The notes under the pieces are model-generated. The model saw only the letters and a list, made by a program, of their open reading frames with translations, was not told the origin of the DNA and searched no databases. 64,000 bases of DNA from the NCBI RefSeq assembly GCF_014656295.1, contig NZ_BNCD01000002.1, positions 558,001 through 622,000 of the forward strand, in the 5' to 3' direction. The DNA is from Streptomyces sulfonofaciens. Its GTDB lineage: Bacteria > Actinomycetota > Actinomycetes > Streptomycetales > Streptomycetaceae. Of this stretch, positions 28,265 to 37,216 are shown in pieces (within the stretch, counting starts at the first letter, position 1; every line of letters begins with the position of its first letter). Position numbers and translations under genes: made by a program.

Positions 28265-29389
28265 TCAGTCAGCGACCGGTGCGGCCAGGGCGCGGACGGA
28301 GCCGCGCAGCTTCAACTCGGGCAGCAGCTCGATCCTGCGCACCGGCCCGGGCACGGCGCCCTCAGGCAGACCGAGCCGCCGCAGCAGCAGCTCCGCCGCG
28401 GCCCGTCCGATCTCCGTCTTCGGCGGCGCCACCGCCGTCAGCGGCGTGCTGCCCAGGGCCGCCACCCCATCGTCGTAGGCCACCACCGAGCAGTCCCGCG
28501 GCACCCGCACCCCGCGCTCCGTCAGCCGCTGCACCAGGATCAGCGCGTCCACGTCGCCGTGCAGCACCGCGGCCGTCGCACCCCGCTCGCGCAGCACCGC
28601 CGCGAGGTCCAGCGGCCCTGCCGCCGAGCCGTCCCCGGCCGGCACGCCGGGAGCCGCCTCCGGCGAGCTCAGCACCACCGACCAGTCGTCCACCTCCGGC
28701 CGGGCCGCGGCGATCCCGGCGAACGCCGCGCGGATGGCACGGGCCGTCGGGCTGTCGTCCCGCGCGGCCAGCACGATCCGGCGGTGGCCGAGCGACACCA
28801 GGTGGTCGATCGCCAGATGGATGCCGTACCAGTGGTCGGAGCAGACCGAGTCGAGCGCGTGCAGGGCGCTGCCGGGGCGCGGCCTGCGCTCCATCAGGAC
28901 GATGGGCACGTCCACGGCGGCCAGCCAGCCGTAGTCAGCCTCCTCCGTGGCGGCGCTGCGCCACCGGGGCGCGACGATCAGGCCGCGGGCGCCGCCGGCC
29001 AGCGCGCGTTCCACCAGGGGGCGCTCGGCGCCGGCCGCGGGCGGCGTGATGTGCAGGGCGATCCGCAGGCCGGCGGCCTCCAGGGCGGTGCGGGCGCCGT
29101 GCAGGGCCTCGTAGAGGTAGGAGTGGCGCTCGGGGACGACCACTCCCACCGCGCCGCCGTCCGCGGGCGGGTCCTGGGCCACCGGCGCCTGGGCGCGCAC
29201 CGCCGCCGTCGAACGGGCCACCCCGTGACCGCGCGTCAGCTTGCCGGCACGCTCCAGCTCCTCCACGTCGCGGCGCACCGTGACCACCGATACGCCCAGC
29301 TCCTGGGCGAGTTCCACGACCCTGGCCGTGCCGCGCGAGTCCACCGCGGCGAGGATCCGCCTGCGCCGGGCACCGACCGTGTCCCGCAT
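28265..29389 (-). CDS. DeoR-type HTH fused to LacI-type sensor domain
   Basis: 374 residues. The N-terminal 60 are a DeoR-type winged helix (RRRRILAAVDSRGTARVVELAQELGVSVVTVRRDVEEL); the rest is a LacI-like periplasmic-binding-protein sensor (VGVVVPERHSYLYEALHGAR, HRRIVLAARDD, SVVAYDDGVAALGSTPLTAV). The exchange of DNA-binding domain parallels GntR-LacI hybrids such as AraR. Start at the ATG at 29389 with GAGGGG upstream; an in-frame extension of 20 residues is possible. Probably regulates the downstream importer operon in response to its sugar. Confidence 0.85.
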   Translation of the reverse strand: MRDTVGARRRRILAAVDSRGTARVVELAQELGVSVVTVRRDVEELERAGKLTRGHGVARSTAAVRAQAPVAQDPPADGGAVGVVVPERHSYLYEALHGARTALEAAGLRIALHITPPAAGAERPLVERALAGGARGLIVAPRWRSAATEEADYGWLAAVDVPIVLMERRPRPGSALHALDSVCSDHWYGIHLAIDHLVSLGHRRIVLAARDDSPTARAIRAAFAGIAAARPEVDDWSVVLSSPEAAPGVPAGDGSAAGPLDLAAVLRERGATAAVLHGDVDALILVQRLTERGVRVPRDCSVVAYDDGVAALGSTPLTAVAPPKTEIGRAAAELLLRRLGLPEGAVPGPVRRIELLPELKLRGSVRALAAPVAD

Positions 29390-29521
29390 GGTGACCGCCC
29401 CTCGCCCTGCCCCGATGGATGTTCGTTTGAACGCTTTCCGTGGCAGCATAACGATCGGGCCGACGCGGCTGTCCAGCCGGGTTCAGGACGATCGTGCCGC
29501 CGGGCCGCCCCGCCCTCGCGC

Positions 29522-30535
29522 TCAGGAGGAGGCGCGCACGATCAGTTCGGTGGGCAGGACGAGGTGCCGGCGGGGCGCGTCCGGATCGGCGATCTCCTCC
29601 AGCAGCACCCGGGCGATGGTCTCGCCGATCTCCTCCACGGGCTGCCGCACGCTGGTCAGCGGCGGGTTGGTGTGCCGCGCGATGATCGAGTCTTCGAATC
29701 CGACCACCGCGACGTCCTCCGGGACCCGCCTGCCCTGCCGCCTCAGCTCCAGCAGGGCCCCGGCCGCCATCACGTCGGACGCCGCGAACACCGCGTCCAG
29801 GCCGGGGGCGTCGGCGAGCAGGCGGGCCATCGCCCGCTCTCCGCCCTCCTCGGTGAAGTCGGAGACCGCCACCAGGCCGTCCGGCTCCCGTCCGGCCCCG
29901 GTCAGAGCCTCCCGCCAGCCGCCCAGCCGCCCCCGGCCGACGTCCATGTCCTGGGGGCCCGCGATCGTCGCGATCGTCCTGCGCCCGCGTGCCATCAGGT
30001 GCCGTACGGCCGCCGCCGCGCCCCCGGCGTTGTCGGAGTGCACATGGCTGAGCGACTCGCAGGACGAGCGGCGCCCGGCCAGCACGGTGGGCAGTCCCAT
30101 CTCCTCCAGCAGCCCGGGCAGCGGGTCGTCCGCGTGCACCGACACCAGCAGCACCCCGTCCACCCGGCGCGTCGCGACCGTGTCGGTGAGCTGGTCAAGT
30201 TCGCCCTGGTCGCGCACCAGCACCAGTTGGAGCTGGGTCCTGGTGGCGGCGAGACCGGTGCTGACGCCCCGGATGACCGCGGAGAAGTACGGCTCCGAGC
30301 CCAGCCGGCTCTCCGACTCCGGGATGACCAGCGCGATGGAGTCCGTCCGGCTGGTGACCAGGCCACGGGCCACGGAGTTCGGCACGTACTTCAGCTCGGC
30401 GATCGCGGCGAGGACCGCCGCGCGTGCCTTGTCGCTGACCAGATCCGAGCCATTGATCACGCGGGACACCGTGGTGCGCCCGACGCCCGCGCGCGCGGCC
30501 ACGGTCTTGATGGTCGGACGCTGCCTGCCCCCCAT
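29522..30535 (-). CDS. LacI-family regulator of the third importer
   Basis: 337 residues. HTH at the N-terminus (TIKTVAARAGVGRTTVSRVING; recognition residues Arg-Thr), hinge, then sensor domain (SIALVIPESESRLGSEPYFSAV, VVGFEDSIIARHTNPPLTSV). ATG with a strong GGGAGGAG site. Divergent from the SBP-permease-permease-GH1 operon; two TGGGAACGT-type palindromes lie in the intergenic region, so it most likely represses that operon until a beta-gluco-oligosaccharide binds. Confidence 0.9.
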   Translation of the reverse strand: MGGRQRPTIKTVAARAGVGRTTVSRVINGSDLVSDKARAAVLAAIAELKYVPNSVARGLVTSRTDSIALVIPESESRLGSEPYFSAVIRGVSTGLAATRTQLQLVLVRDQGELDQLTDTVATRRVDGVLLVSVHADDPLPGLLEEMGLPTVLAGRRSSCESLSHVHSDNAGGAAAAVRHLMARGRRTIATIAGPQDMDVGRGRLGGWREALTGAGREPDGLVAVSDFTEEGGERAMARLLADAPGLDAVFAASDVMAAGALLELRRQGRRVPEDVAVVGFEDSIIARHTNPPLTSVRQPVEEIGETIARVLLEEIADPDAPRRHLVLPTELIVRASS

Positions 30536-30665
30536 GGCTCCTCCCTTGCCTCCGCGCGGGTCCGGCCGCCCGTCACCGGCGCATTCTGCCAGAAATGCAC
30601 GGCCTTTCCCGGCTCTTGCGGACGACGTTCCGCAGGCGTCGTCCGCAACAAGTGCCGTCATGTCC

Positions 30666-30695
30666 TTGACACGGTCAGCGTCCGCCGGTCACGCT
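30666..30695 (+). promoter_or_regulatory. Putative promoter of the third importer operon
   Basis: TTGACA at 30666-30671 with a CACGCT-like -10 at 30690-30695, 18-base spacer. The first operator starts 11 bases downstream. Confidence 0.5.
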
Positions 30696-30706
30696 TCGGG
30701 CACCTT

Positions 30707-30720
30707 TGGGAACGTTCCCA
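30707..30720. promoter_or_regulatory. LacI operator O1
   Basis: Perfect 14-bp palindrome TGGGAACGTTCCCA just after the putative promoter. Confidence 0.85.
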
Positions 30721-30737
30721 CCGTACATCCGCGCACT

Positions 30738-30755
30738 GGTGGGAACGTACCCACC
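30738..30755. promoter_or_regulatory. LacI operator O2
   Basis: GGTGGGAACGTACCCACC, an 18-bp palindrome with one mismatched pair. Its centre is 33 bp from that of O1, about three helical turns, so two dimers would bind the same DNA face. Confidence 0.8.
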
Positions 30756-30841
30756 GCAGGATTCGAGCCAGGGACACGACCGGTCGACCCGGTCGGCCCG
30801 GCCGGGGCTGCGGTGCGTCAGGGCCGCCGCTAGGAGGACGA

Positions 30842-32152
30842 ATGGGAACTGCCCGCAGGACGTTGCGCAACAGGATCATCGCCACCGTGGCGGCCGCGGC
30901 CGCCCTGGGGCTCGTCGCGGGATGCGGCGGCAGCAGCTCCGGCACGGGGGGAGGCAAGAAGGACGGCAAGACCGTGATCACCATGGGACTGTTCGGGGTG
31001 ATGGGGTTCAAGGAGACCGGGCTCCTGGAGCGGTACATGAAGGAGCACCCGGACGTCCAGATCAAGACCGACGTGGCCGGTGACGAGCAGACGTACTACA
31101 CCGCGCTGCAGACCCACCTGGCCGCCGGCAGCGGCCTGAAGGACATCCAGGGCATCGAGATAGGCCGGGCCAAGGAACTCGTCGACACCCAGGCGGACAA
31201 GTTCGTCGACCTCGCCAAGGTGCCGGGCACCGACCACTTCCTGCCGTGGAAGCAGGGCCAGGTCACCACCGGGGACGGCAAGGTGATCGGTCTCGGCACG
31301 GACATCGGCCCGCTGGCCGTCTGCTACCGCAAGGACCTCTTCAAGGCGGCGGGACTGCCCACCGACCGCGACGAGGTCGGCAAGCTGTGGGCCGGCGACT
31401 GGAAGAAGTACGTGGACGTCGGCAAGGACTTCAAAGCCCACAACAAGGACCCCAAGGTCGCCTACGTGGACAGCGCCAGCGCCCTGTTCAACGCGATGGT
31501 CTACGGCAACCCCGAGCAGTTCTACAACGAGAAGGGCGACCTGATCTACAAGACCAGTCCCGCGGTCAGGGCGGCCTGGAACCTCTCCACCCAGGCCGCG
31601 ACCACCGGGCTGACCGCCAAGCTGCGGCAGTTCCAGCCCGGCTGGGACCCGGGCCTTGCCAACAGCACCTTCGCGACGACGGTCTGCCCGGCCTGGATGC
31701 TCGCCCACATCACCGAGAAGGCGGGCCCCGCCAACTCCGGCAAGTGGGACGTCGCCAAGGCGCCCAGGAACGCCAACTGGGGCGGTTCCTTCCTGGGGGT
31801 GACCGAGGCGAGCCCGGTCAAGGAGGAGGCCAAGAAGCTGGTCGCCTGGCTCACGGCCCCCGCGCAGCAGGAGTTCCTCTTCAAGAAGCTCGGCAACTTC
31901 CCCTCCTCGCAGAAGGCGCTCGCCTCGCCCGCGGTGCAGGACGCCACGTCCGACTACTTCTCCGGCGCACCGATCGGCCGGATCTTCTCCGAGGCCGCCC
32001 GGCAGATCCCCGACCACCAGGTGCTGGGCCGCAAGGACGGCACCATCAAGGACATCTTCGGACAGGGCCTGCAGCAGGTCGAGTCGCAGCACACCGCTCC
32101 CGACAAGGCCTGGGCCGACACCGACGAACGCATCCAGAAGGCCGTCGGCTGA
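30842..32152 (+). CDS. Oligosaccharide-binding lipoprotein (cluster 3)
   Basis: 436 residues. Basic start (MGTARRTLRNR), hydrophobic helix and lipobox LVAGC at about residue 29 followed by a Gly/Ser linker: a surface lipoprotein. Mature domain begins VITMGLFGVMGF and carries ETGLLERYMKEHPDV and IGPLAVCYRKDLFKAAG, typical of family 1 solute-binding proteins. ATG with AGGAGG, a strong site. First gene of an operon ending with a GH1 beta-glucosidase and preceded by two LacI operators. Likely ligand: laminari- or cello-oligosaccharides. Confidence 0.93.
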   Translation: MGTARRTLRNRIIATVAAAAALGLVAGCGGSSSGTGGGKKDGKTVITMGLFGVMGFKETGLLERYMKEHPDVQIKTDVAGDEQTYYTALQTHLAAGSGLKDIQGIEIGRAKELVDTQADKFVDLAKVPGTDHFLPWKQGQVTTGDGKVIGLGTDIGPLAVCYRKDLFKAAGLPTDRDEVGKLWAGDWKKYVDVGKDFKAHNKDPKVAYVDSASALFNAMVYGNPEQFYNEKGDLIYKTSPAVRAAWNLSTQAATTGLTAKLRQFQPGWDPGLANSTFATTVCPAWMLAHITEKAGPANSGKWDVAKAPRNANWGGSFLGVTEASPVKEEAKKLVAWLTAPAQQEFLFKKLGNFPSSQKALASPAVQDATSDYFSGAPIGRIFSEAARQIPDHQVLGRKDGTIKDIFGQGLQQVESQHTAPDKAWADTDERIQKAVG

Positions 32153-32171
32153 CGCCGTGCCGCGCACGGCA

Positions 32172-32223
32172 CCCGGTGACCGCGCACCAGACGGTCACCG
32201 GGCCGCGCCCGTTCGGGCGCGGC
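32172..32223. other. Two tandem hairpins between SBP and permease genes
   Basis: CCCGGTGACC/GGTCACCGGG (32172-32202) is a 10-bp stem, and GCCGCGCCC/GGGCGCGGC (32202-32223) a 9-bp stem with a 4-base loop. Such intra-operon hairpins usually stabilise the SBP message or attenuate read-through, giving more binding protein than permease. Confidence 0.65.
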
Positions 32224-32269
32224 ACCGCACGCACGGAACCACAGCGCCCCTCACGTAAGGACTCCTCCG

Positions 32270-33241
32270 GTGGCCACTTCCACCCCCCTGCCCCCGCCGG
32301 GCGCCACCGCACCGCCCGGCCGCCGCGCGCGGCGCAGCACCCTCCTGCACCGCCTCGACCTGCGCGCGGCCCCCTACGCCTTCATCGCCCCGTTCTTCGT
32401 CGTCTTCGCGGCCTTCAGCTTCTACCCGCTGATCTACACCTGCTGGATCTCCCTGCACCACGTGGAGCTGTCCACGCTGAACCTGATGGAGTGGGTGGGC
32501 TTCGACAACTACACCGCGCTCTGGAACGACGACCGCTTCTGGAACGCACTGCGCAACACGTTCACCATCGGGGTGATCTCGACCGTCCCGCAACTGCTGA
32601 TGGCGCTCGGGCTCGCGCACCTGCTCAACTACCGGCTGCGCGGCTCCGCGTTCTTCCGGGTGGCCGCGCTGACGCCCTACGCGACGTCCGTGGGAGCCGC
32701 CGCGCTCGTCTTCACCATGCTCTTCGAACGCGACTTCGGGATGATCAACTGGTTTCTGAGCCTGTTCGGCGTCGACCACATCGACTGGGAGAGCAACAAG
32801 TGGGCGGCGCAGTCCGCCATCTCCTCGATCGTGATCTGGCGCTGGACCGGCTACAACGCGCTGCTGTACCTGGCGGCCATGCAGGCCATCCCGCTCGAAC
32901 GGTACGAGGCGGCGGCCATCGACGGTGCCTCGCGGTGGCAGCAGTTCCTCAAGGTCACCATCCCCGGCATCCGTTCCACGATCGTCTTCACCATCGTGCT
33001 CTCAACGATCGGCGCCACCCAGCTCTTCGGCGAGCCGCTGATCTTCGGCCAGGGCCCCAACGGCATCACCGGCGGCGCGGACAACCAGTACCAGACGCTC
33101 GGCCTGCTGCTGTACGAGGAGGGCTGGAAGAACTACCAGATGGGTCGGGCCGCCACCGTCGCCTGGGCGATGTTCCTGCTGCTCATCCTCCTCTTCCTCG
33201 TCCAGCGCGTCCTCAGGCGCCTTCTCTCCCGCACGTCCTGA
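32270..33241 (+). CDS. Sugar ABC transporter permease, MalF type (cluster 3)
   Basis: 323 residues from a GTG start with TAAGGA upstream. Helices begin at YAFIAPFFVVFAAFSFYPLIY; the ATPase-docking loop reads ERYEAAAIDGASRWQQFLKVTIPG. Lies 13 bp before the next permease. Confidence 0.92.
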   Translation: MATSTPLPPPGATAPPGRRARRSTLLHRLDLRAAPYAFIAPFFVVFAAFSFYPLIYTCWISLHHVELSTLNLMEWVGFDNYTALWNDDRFWNALRNTFTIGVISTVPQLLMALGLAHLLNYRLRGSAFFRVAALTPYATSVGAAALVFTMLFERDFGMINWFLSLFGVDHIDWESNKWAAQSAISSIVIWRWTGYNALLYLAAMQAIPLERYEAAAIDGASRWQQFLKVTIPGIRSTIVFTIVLSTIGATQLFGEPLIFGQGPNGITGGADNQYQTLGLLLYEEGWKNYQMGRAATVAWAMFLLLILLFLVQRVLRRLLSRTS

Positions 33242-33254
33242 AGGAGCACCCGCG

Positions 33255-34172
33255 ATGACCACCGACAGCCTCAGGGCCCGGCCGGGCACCCGGACCCGCA
33301 CCCCGGACCGCCCCGCCGGACGCCCGCGGCTCCTGCCACGGCCACGCGCCGGACGCCAGCACCACGCGGGACCGGTCACCTACGTCCTGCTCGCCCTGGC
33401 CGCGCTCGTCTCGCTCTTCCCGCTCTACTGGACGATGGTGGCCGCCTCCAGCGACAACACCCGGATCACCCAGACCCCGCCGCCGTTCCTGCCCGGCCCG
33501 CACCTGCTCGACAACCTCGGCAAGGCGTGGCAGGACGCCGCGCTCGGCAAGGCGATGGCGAACAGCCTGATCGTGGCCGGCACCATCGCGCTGTCGACGG
33601 TGCTCTTCGCGACCCTGGCCGGCTTCGCCTTCGCCAAGCTGCGCTTCAGGGGCCGCAACATCCTGCTGATGCTGGTGATCGGCACGATGCTGGTGCCGCC
33701 GCAGCTCGGTGTCGTCCCGCTGTTCATGATGATGACCCAGCTCGGCTGGAGCCAGCAGTTGCCCTCCGTCATCTTCCCCACGCTGGTCAGCGCGGTCGGC
33801 GTGTTCTTCATGCGCCAGTACCTGGCCGAGGCGCTGCCGGACGAGCTGGTGGAGGCCGGCCGGGTGGACGGCGCCCACTCGCTGCGGATCTTCTGGAGCA
33901 TCGTGCTGCCCGTGGCGCGGCCCGCGATGGCCGTACTGTTCATGATCACTTTCGTGCACGCCTGGAACGACTTCTTCTGGCCCTACATCGCGCTCGACAT
34001 GGAGAACCCGACCGTGCCGGTGGCGCTCACCAAGCTCAGCGAGGGCTACATCCGCGACGACTCGCTGATCATGGCGGGGGCCCTGCTCGGCACGCTGCCG
34101 CTGCTCGCGATGTTCCTCGTCTTCGGGCGGCAGATCGTCGGCGGCATCATGCAGGGCGCCGTCAAGGGGTGA
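33255..34172 (+). CDS. Sugar ABC transporter permease, MalG type (cluster 3)
   Basis: 305 residues. A 35-residue basic, Pro-rich cytosolic start precedes helix 1 (VTYVLLALAALVSLFPLYW); the EAA loop reads ELVEAGRVDGAHSLRIFWSIVLPVARP, and the C-terminus is GIMQGAVKG. ATG with AAGGAG. Partner of the preceding permease; the ATPase must come from elsewhere. Confidence 0.92.
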   Translation: MTTDSLRARPGTRTRTPDRPAGRPRLLPRPRAGRQHHAGPVTYVLLALAALVSLFPLYWTMVAASSDNTRITQTPPPFLPGPHLLDNLGKAWQDAALGKAMANSLIVAGTIALSTVLFATLAGFAFAKLRFRGRNILLMLVIGTMLVPPQLGVVPLFMMMTQLGWSQQLPSVIFPTLVSAVGVFFMRQYLAEALPDELVEAGRVDGAHSLRIFWSIVLPVARPAMAVLFMITFVHAWNDFFWPYIALDMENPTVPVALTKLSEGYIRDDSLIMAGALLGTLPLLAMFLVFGRQIVGGIMQGAVKG

Positions 34173-34340
34173 GGGCGCACGGTGGGCCCCGGCCGCCGCC
34201 CCGCGCGGGCGCGCAGGACCGAGCCACCTCCCCCGGCTCCCGCCCCCGCGCCGCCACGGGCCGCCCCCGAGCGGGCCGCCCCCGAACCACCGATCCACCC
34301 TCCGTCCACCCGACGGACCCACGCTCCCGGAAGGACCCTC

Positions 34341-35810
34341 GTGGCCACAGCAACCCACCGCCCCGCAGCCGACCCGGACACCACCGCCGTTCGCACCTTC
34401 CCGGAGGGATTCACCTGGGGCACGGCGACCGCCGCCTACCAGATCGAGGGGGCCGCGGCCGTGGACGGGCGCACCCCCTCCATCTGGGACACCTACTGCC
34501 GCACACCCGGCAAGGTGCGCAACGGCGACACCGGCGACATCGCCACGGACCACTACCACCGCTGGCGCGAGGACGTCGACCTGCTGGCGGGACTGGGCGT
34601 AGGCGCCTACCGCTTCTCGCTGTCCTGGCCCCGCATCCAGCCGACCGGCCGCGGGCCCGCCGTCCCGAAGGGGCTCGACTTCTACCGGCGGCTGGCCGAC
34701 GCGCTCCTGGAGAAGGGCATCGAACCGGTCGTCACCCTGTACCACTGGGACCTCCCGCAGGAACTGGAGGACGCGGGCGGCTGGCCCGAGCGCGCCACCG
34801 CCGACCGGTTCGCCGAGTACGCGGGCCTGGCCGCCGAGGCGCTGGGCGACCGGGTGCGGACCTGGACCACCCTCAACGAACCCTGGTGCAGCGCCTTCCT
34901 CGGCTACGGCTCGGGGGTGCACGCGCCCGGCCGCACCGACCAGGTGGCCGCCCTGCGCGCCGCACACCACCTCAACCTGGCGCACGGCAAGGCCGTCCAG
35001 GCACTGCGGTCCGTCCTGTCGCCGGCCGCACGGCTGTCCGTCACCCTCAACATCCACCAGGTCCGCGCCCGCAGCGAGGACGCCGCCGACCTGGACGCGG
35101 CACGCCGCATCGACGCGGTGGCCAACCGCGTCTTCACCGGACCGATGCTGAACGGTGCGTACCCGGCCGACCTGTTCGAGGACACCGCCCGGCTGACCGA
35201 CTGGTCCTTCGTGCACGACGGCGACACCGCACTGGCCCGCCAGCCGCTGGACTTCCTCGGGGTCAACTACTACTCGCCGACCCTGGTCTCGGCCGCCCGG
35301 GGCGAGGGCACCCACACCTTCGACGGGCACGGCAGGAGCGCACACAGCCCCTGGCCGGGCGCGGAGCGGGTCGCCTTCCACCAGCCGCCGGGCGACACCA
35401 GGACCGCCATGGGCTGGACGGTGGACCCGAGCGGCCTGTACGACCTGCTGCGCAGGCTCGGCGCCGACTTCCCGGGCCTGCCCCTGGTGATCACCGAGAA
35501 CGGCGCCGCCTTCGACGACTACGTCGACCCCAACGGCGAGGTGCACGACCCGGACCGCATCGCCTACCTCCAGGGCCACCTGGCGGCGGTGCACCGGGCC
35601 ATCGAGGCGGGCGTGGACGTGCGGGGCTACTTCCTGTGGTCGCTGCTGGACAACTTCGAGTGGGGGCACGGCTACAGCAAGCGGTTCGGCGCCGTGTACG
35701 TGGACTACCCGACCGGCACGCGCACCCCGAAGTCCAGCGCACGCTGGTACGGGCAGGTCGCCCGCACCGGCGCCCTCCCGGCGGGCAGCGCGGCGCACTC
35801 CGTCCGGTGA
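34341..35810 (+). CDS. GH1 family beta-glucosidase (cluster 3)
   Basis: 489-residue family 1 enzyme without signal peptide. Acid/base Glu180 in TLNEPWCS and nucleophile Glu in ITENGAAF (around residue 390); substrate-binding [13 protein letters not shown] and [16 protein letters not shown] start it at the GTG at 34341, with GGAAGGA upstream; the in-frame sequence before it is Pro-rich, which homologues lack. Last gene of the operon. It would cleave imported beta-gluco-oligosaccharides. It has diverged clearly from the other GH1 (11.9 kb), so the two may prefer different linkages. Confidence 0.93.
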   Translation: MATATHRPAADPDTTAVRTFPEGFTWGTATAAYQIEGAAAVDGRTPSIWDTYCRTPGKVRNGDTGDIATDHYHRWREDVDLLAGLGVGAYRFSLSWPRIQPTGRGPAVPKGLDFYRRLADALLEKGIEPVVTLYHWDLPQELEDAGGWPERATADRFAEYAGLAAEALGDRVRTWTTLNEPWCSAFLGYGSGVHAPGRTDQVAALRAAHHLNLAHGKAVQALRSVLSPAARLSVTLNIHQVRARSEDAADLDAARRIDAVANRVFTGPMLNGAYPADLFEDTARLTDWSFVHDGDTALARQPLDFLGVNYYSPTLVSAARGEGTHTFDGHGRSAHSPWPGAERVAFHQPPGDTRTAMGWTVDPSGLYDLLRRLGADFPGLPLVITENGAAFDDYVDPNGEVHDPDRIAYLQGHLAAVHRAIEAGVDVRGYFLWSLLDNFEWGHGYSKRFGAVYVDYPTGTRTPKSSARWYGQVARTGALPAGSAAHSVR

Positions 35811-35847
35811 GCGGGTGACCGGCCCCCGGCCGGTGAACGGGTGACGG

Positions 35848-35887
35848 GCGGCCCCGGCCGGCACCACCCGCCGCCGGCCGGGGCCGC
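35848..35887. terminator. Terminator of the third importer operon
   Basis: 15-bp stem (arms 35848-35862 and 35873-35887) with a 10-base loop, 38 bp after the GH1 stop. Confidence 0.75.
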
Positions 35888-35944
35888 ACCGGGCGCGATG
35901 ATGGAGACACCGTCGATCATCACGCCACGGAAAGGCCGCCCTGG

Positions 35945-37213
35945 TTGAACACACCCTTGCTGGAGGCCCTGTCCGCCGTCCTGCTCGTCGCCGTACTGGC
36001 GGGCGCGGTGCTGCGGCCCTTCGGCCTCCCGGAGGCGGCCGTCGCGGTGCCCGCCGCCCTGGTGGTGCTGGCCACCGGGGCGCTGCCGCTCGACCAGGCC
36101 CGCGCCGAGGCCGCCCGTCTGGGGCCGGTGGTCGGCTTCCTGGCCGCGGTGCTGGTGCTCGCCCGGCTCTGCGACGACGAGGGGCTGTTCCGCTGGTGCG
36201 GCGCCCTGATGGCGCGCGGCGCGCCGGCCGGCGGACACGGCGGCGCACGGCGGCTGCTGGGCGCCGTCTTCGTGCTGGCGTCCCTGATCACGGCCGTGCT
36301 CAGCCTGGACGCCACGGTCGTGCTGCTCACCCCGGTGGTGTTCGCGACCGCGGCCAGGCTCGGCGTCCGGCCCAAGCCGCACGTCTACGCCTGCACCCAC
36401 CTGGCCAACACCGCGTCGCTGCTGCTGCCGGTCTCCAATCTGACGAACCTGCTGGCGTTCTCGGCCAGCGGCCTCGGCTTCACCCGGTTCGCCGCGCTGA
36501 TGGCCCTGCCCTGGCTGCTTGCGGTCGGGGCCGAGTACGTCGTCCTGCGCCGCTTCTTCGCAGCGGAGCTGGTCGCGCCCGTCGCGCCCGCGAGCACCGG
36601 CGAGACGCCTGAACCGCCGCTGTTCGCGCTGGCCACCGTCGGGTGCACACTGGCCGGGTTCGTCCTGGCGTCCGCGCTGGGCGCGGCACCGGCCTGGGCG
36701 GCGGCTGCCGGAGCCGCGGTGCTCGCCGTACGCGCCCTGGCCCGCCGACGCATCAGCCCTGCGGGACTGCTGGGGGCGGCGGCCCTGCCGTTCCTCGCCT
36801 TCGTCCTGGCCCTCGGCGTGGTGGTGCGCGCGGTGGTGGACGGCGGTCTCGGCGAGCTGCTGGGACGGCTGGTCCCGGACGGCACCGGGCCGGGCGAACT
36901 GTTCGCGGTGGCCGCACTCGCCGCCGTACTCGCCAATGTGATCAACAACCTGCCCGCGGTGCTCGTCCTGCTGCCGCTGACCGCCGACGCCGGCCCAGGT
37001 GCGGTGCTGGCGATGCTGCTCGGTGTGAACATCGGCCCGAACCTCACCTACGCCGGCTCGCTCGCCACCCTGCTGTGGCGGCGGATCGCGCACCGGCACG
37101 CGCATGACGTCGGCCTGGCGGAGTTCACCCGGCTGGGGGCGCTGACCGTGCCCGCCGCGCTCGCCGTCGCCGTGCCGGCGCTGTGGCTGTCCCTGCTCGT
37201 CATCGGAGGCTGA
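35945..37213 (+). CDS. ArsB/SLC13-type ion permease
   Basis: 422 residues with about eleven hydrophobic segments. Start is a TTG with GGAAAGG upstream. The repeated membrane motifs LDATVVLLTPVVFATA, NTASLLLPVSNLTNLLAF and the late NVINNLPAVLVLLPLT and LGVNIGPNLTYAGSLATLLW are those of the ArsB/NhaD ion-transporter superfamily, especially the arsenite-efflux-like branch. No ArsR or arsenate reductase gene is adjacent, so arsenite is not proven as the substrate. Followed after 3 bp by a universal-stress-like gene. Confidence 0.8.
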   Translation: MNTPLLEALSAVLLVAVLAGAVLRPFGLPEAAVAVPAALVVLATGALPLDQARAEAARLGPVVGFLAAVLVLARLCDDEGLFRWCGALMARGAPAGGHGGARRLLGAVFVLASLITAVLSLDATVVLLTPVVFATAARLGVRPKPHVYACTHLANTASLLLPVSNLTNLLAFSASGLGFTRFAALMALPWLLAVGAEYVVLRRFFAAELVAPVAPASTGETPEPPLFALATVGCTLAGFVLASALGAAPAWAAAAGAAVLAVRALARRRISPAGLLGAAALPFLAFVLALGVVVRAVVDGGLGELLGRLVPDGTGPGELFAVAALAAVLANVINNLPAVLVLLPLTADAGPGAVLAMLLGVNIGPNLTYAGSLATLLWRRIAHRHAHDVGLAEFTRLGALTVPAALAVAVPALWLSLLVIGG

Positions 37214-37216
37214 TAC

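Noticed and set aside
33213..36248. 1011-residue minus-strand ORF
   Set aside because: Antisense shadow of the permease and GH1 genes; composition is Arg/Gly/Val-biased with no motifs.
35945..37213. Arsenic-resistance operon
   Set aside because: No ArsR or arsenate reductase adjoins the permease; only the transporter fold can be supported.
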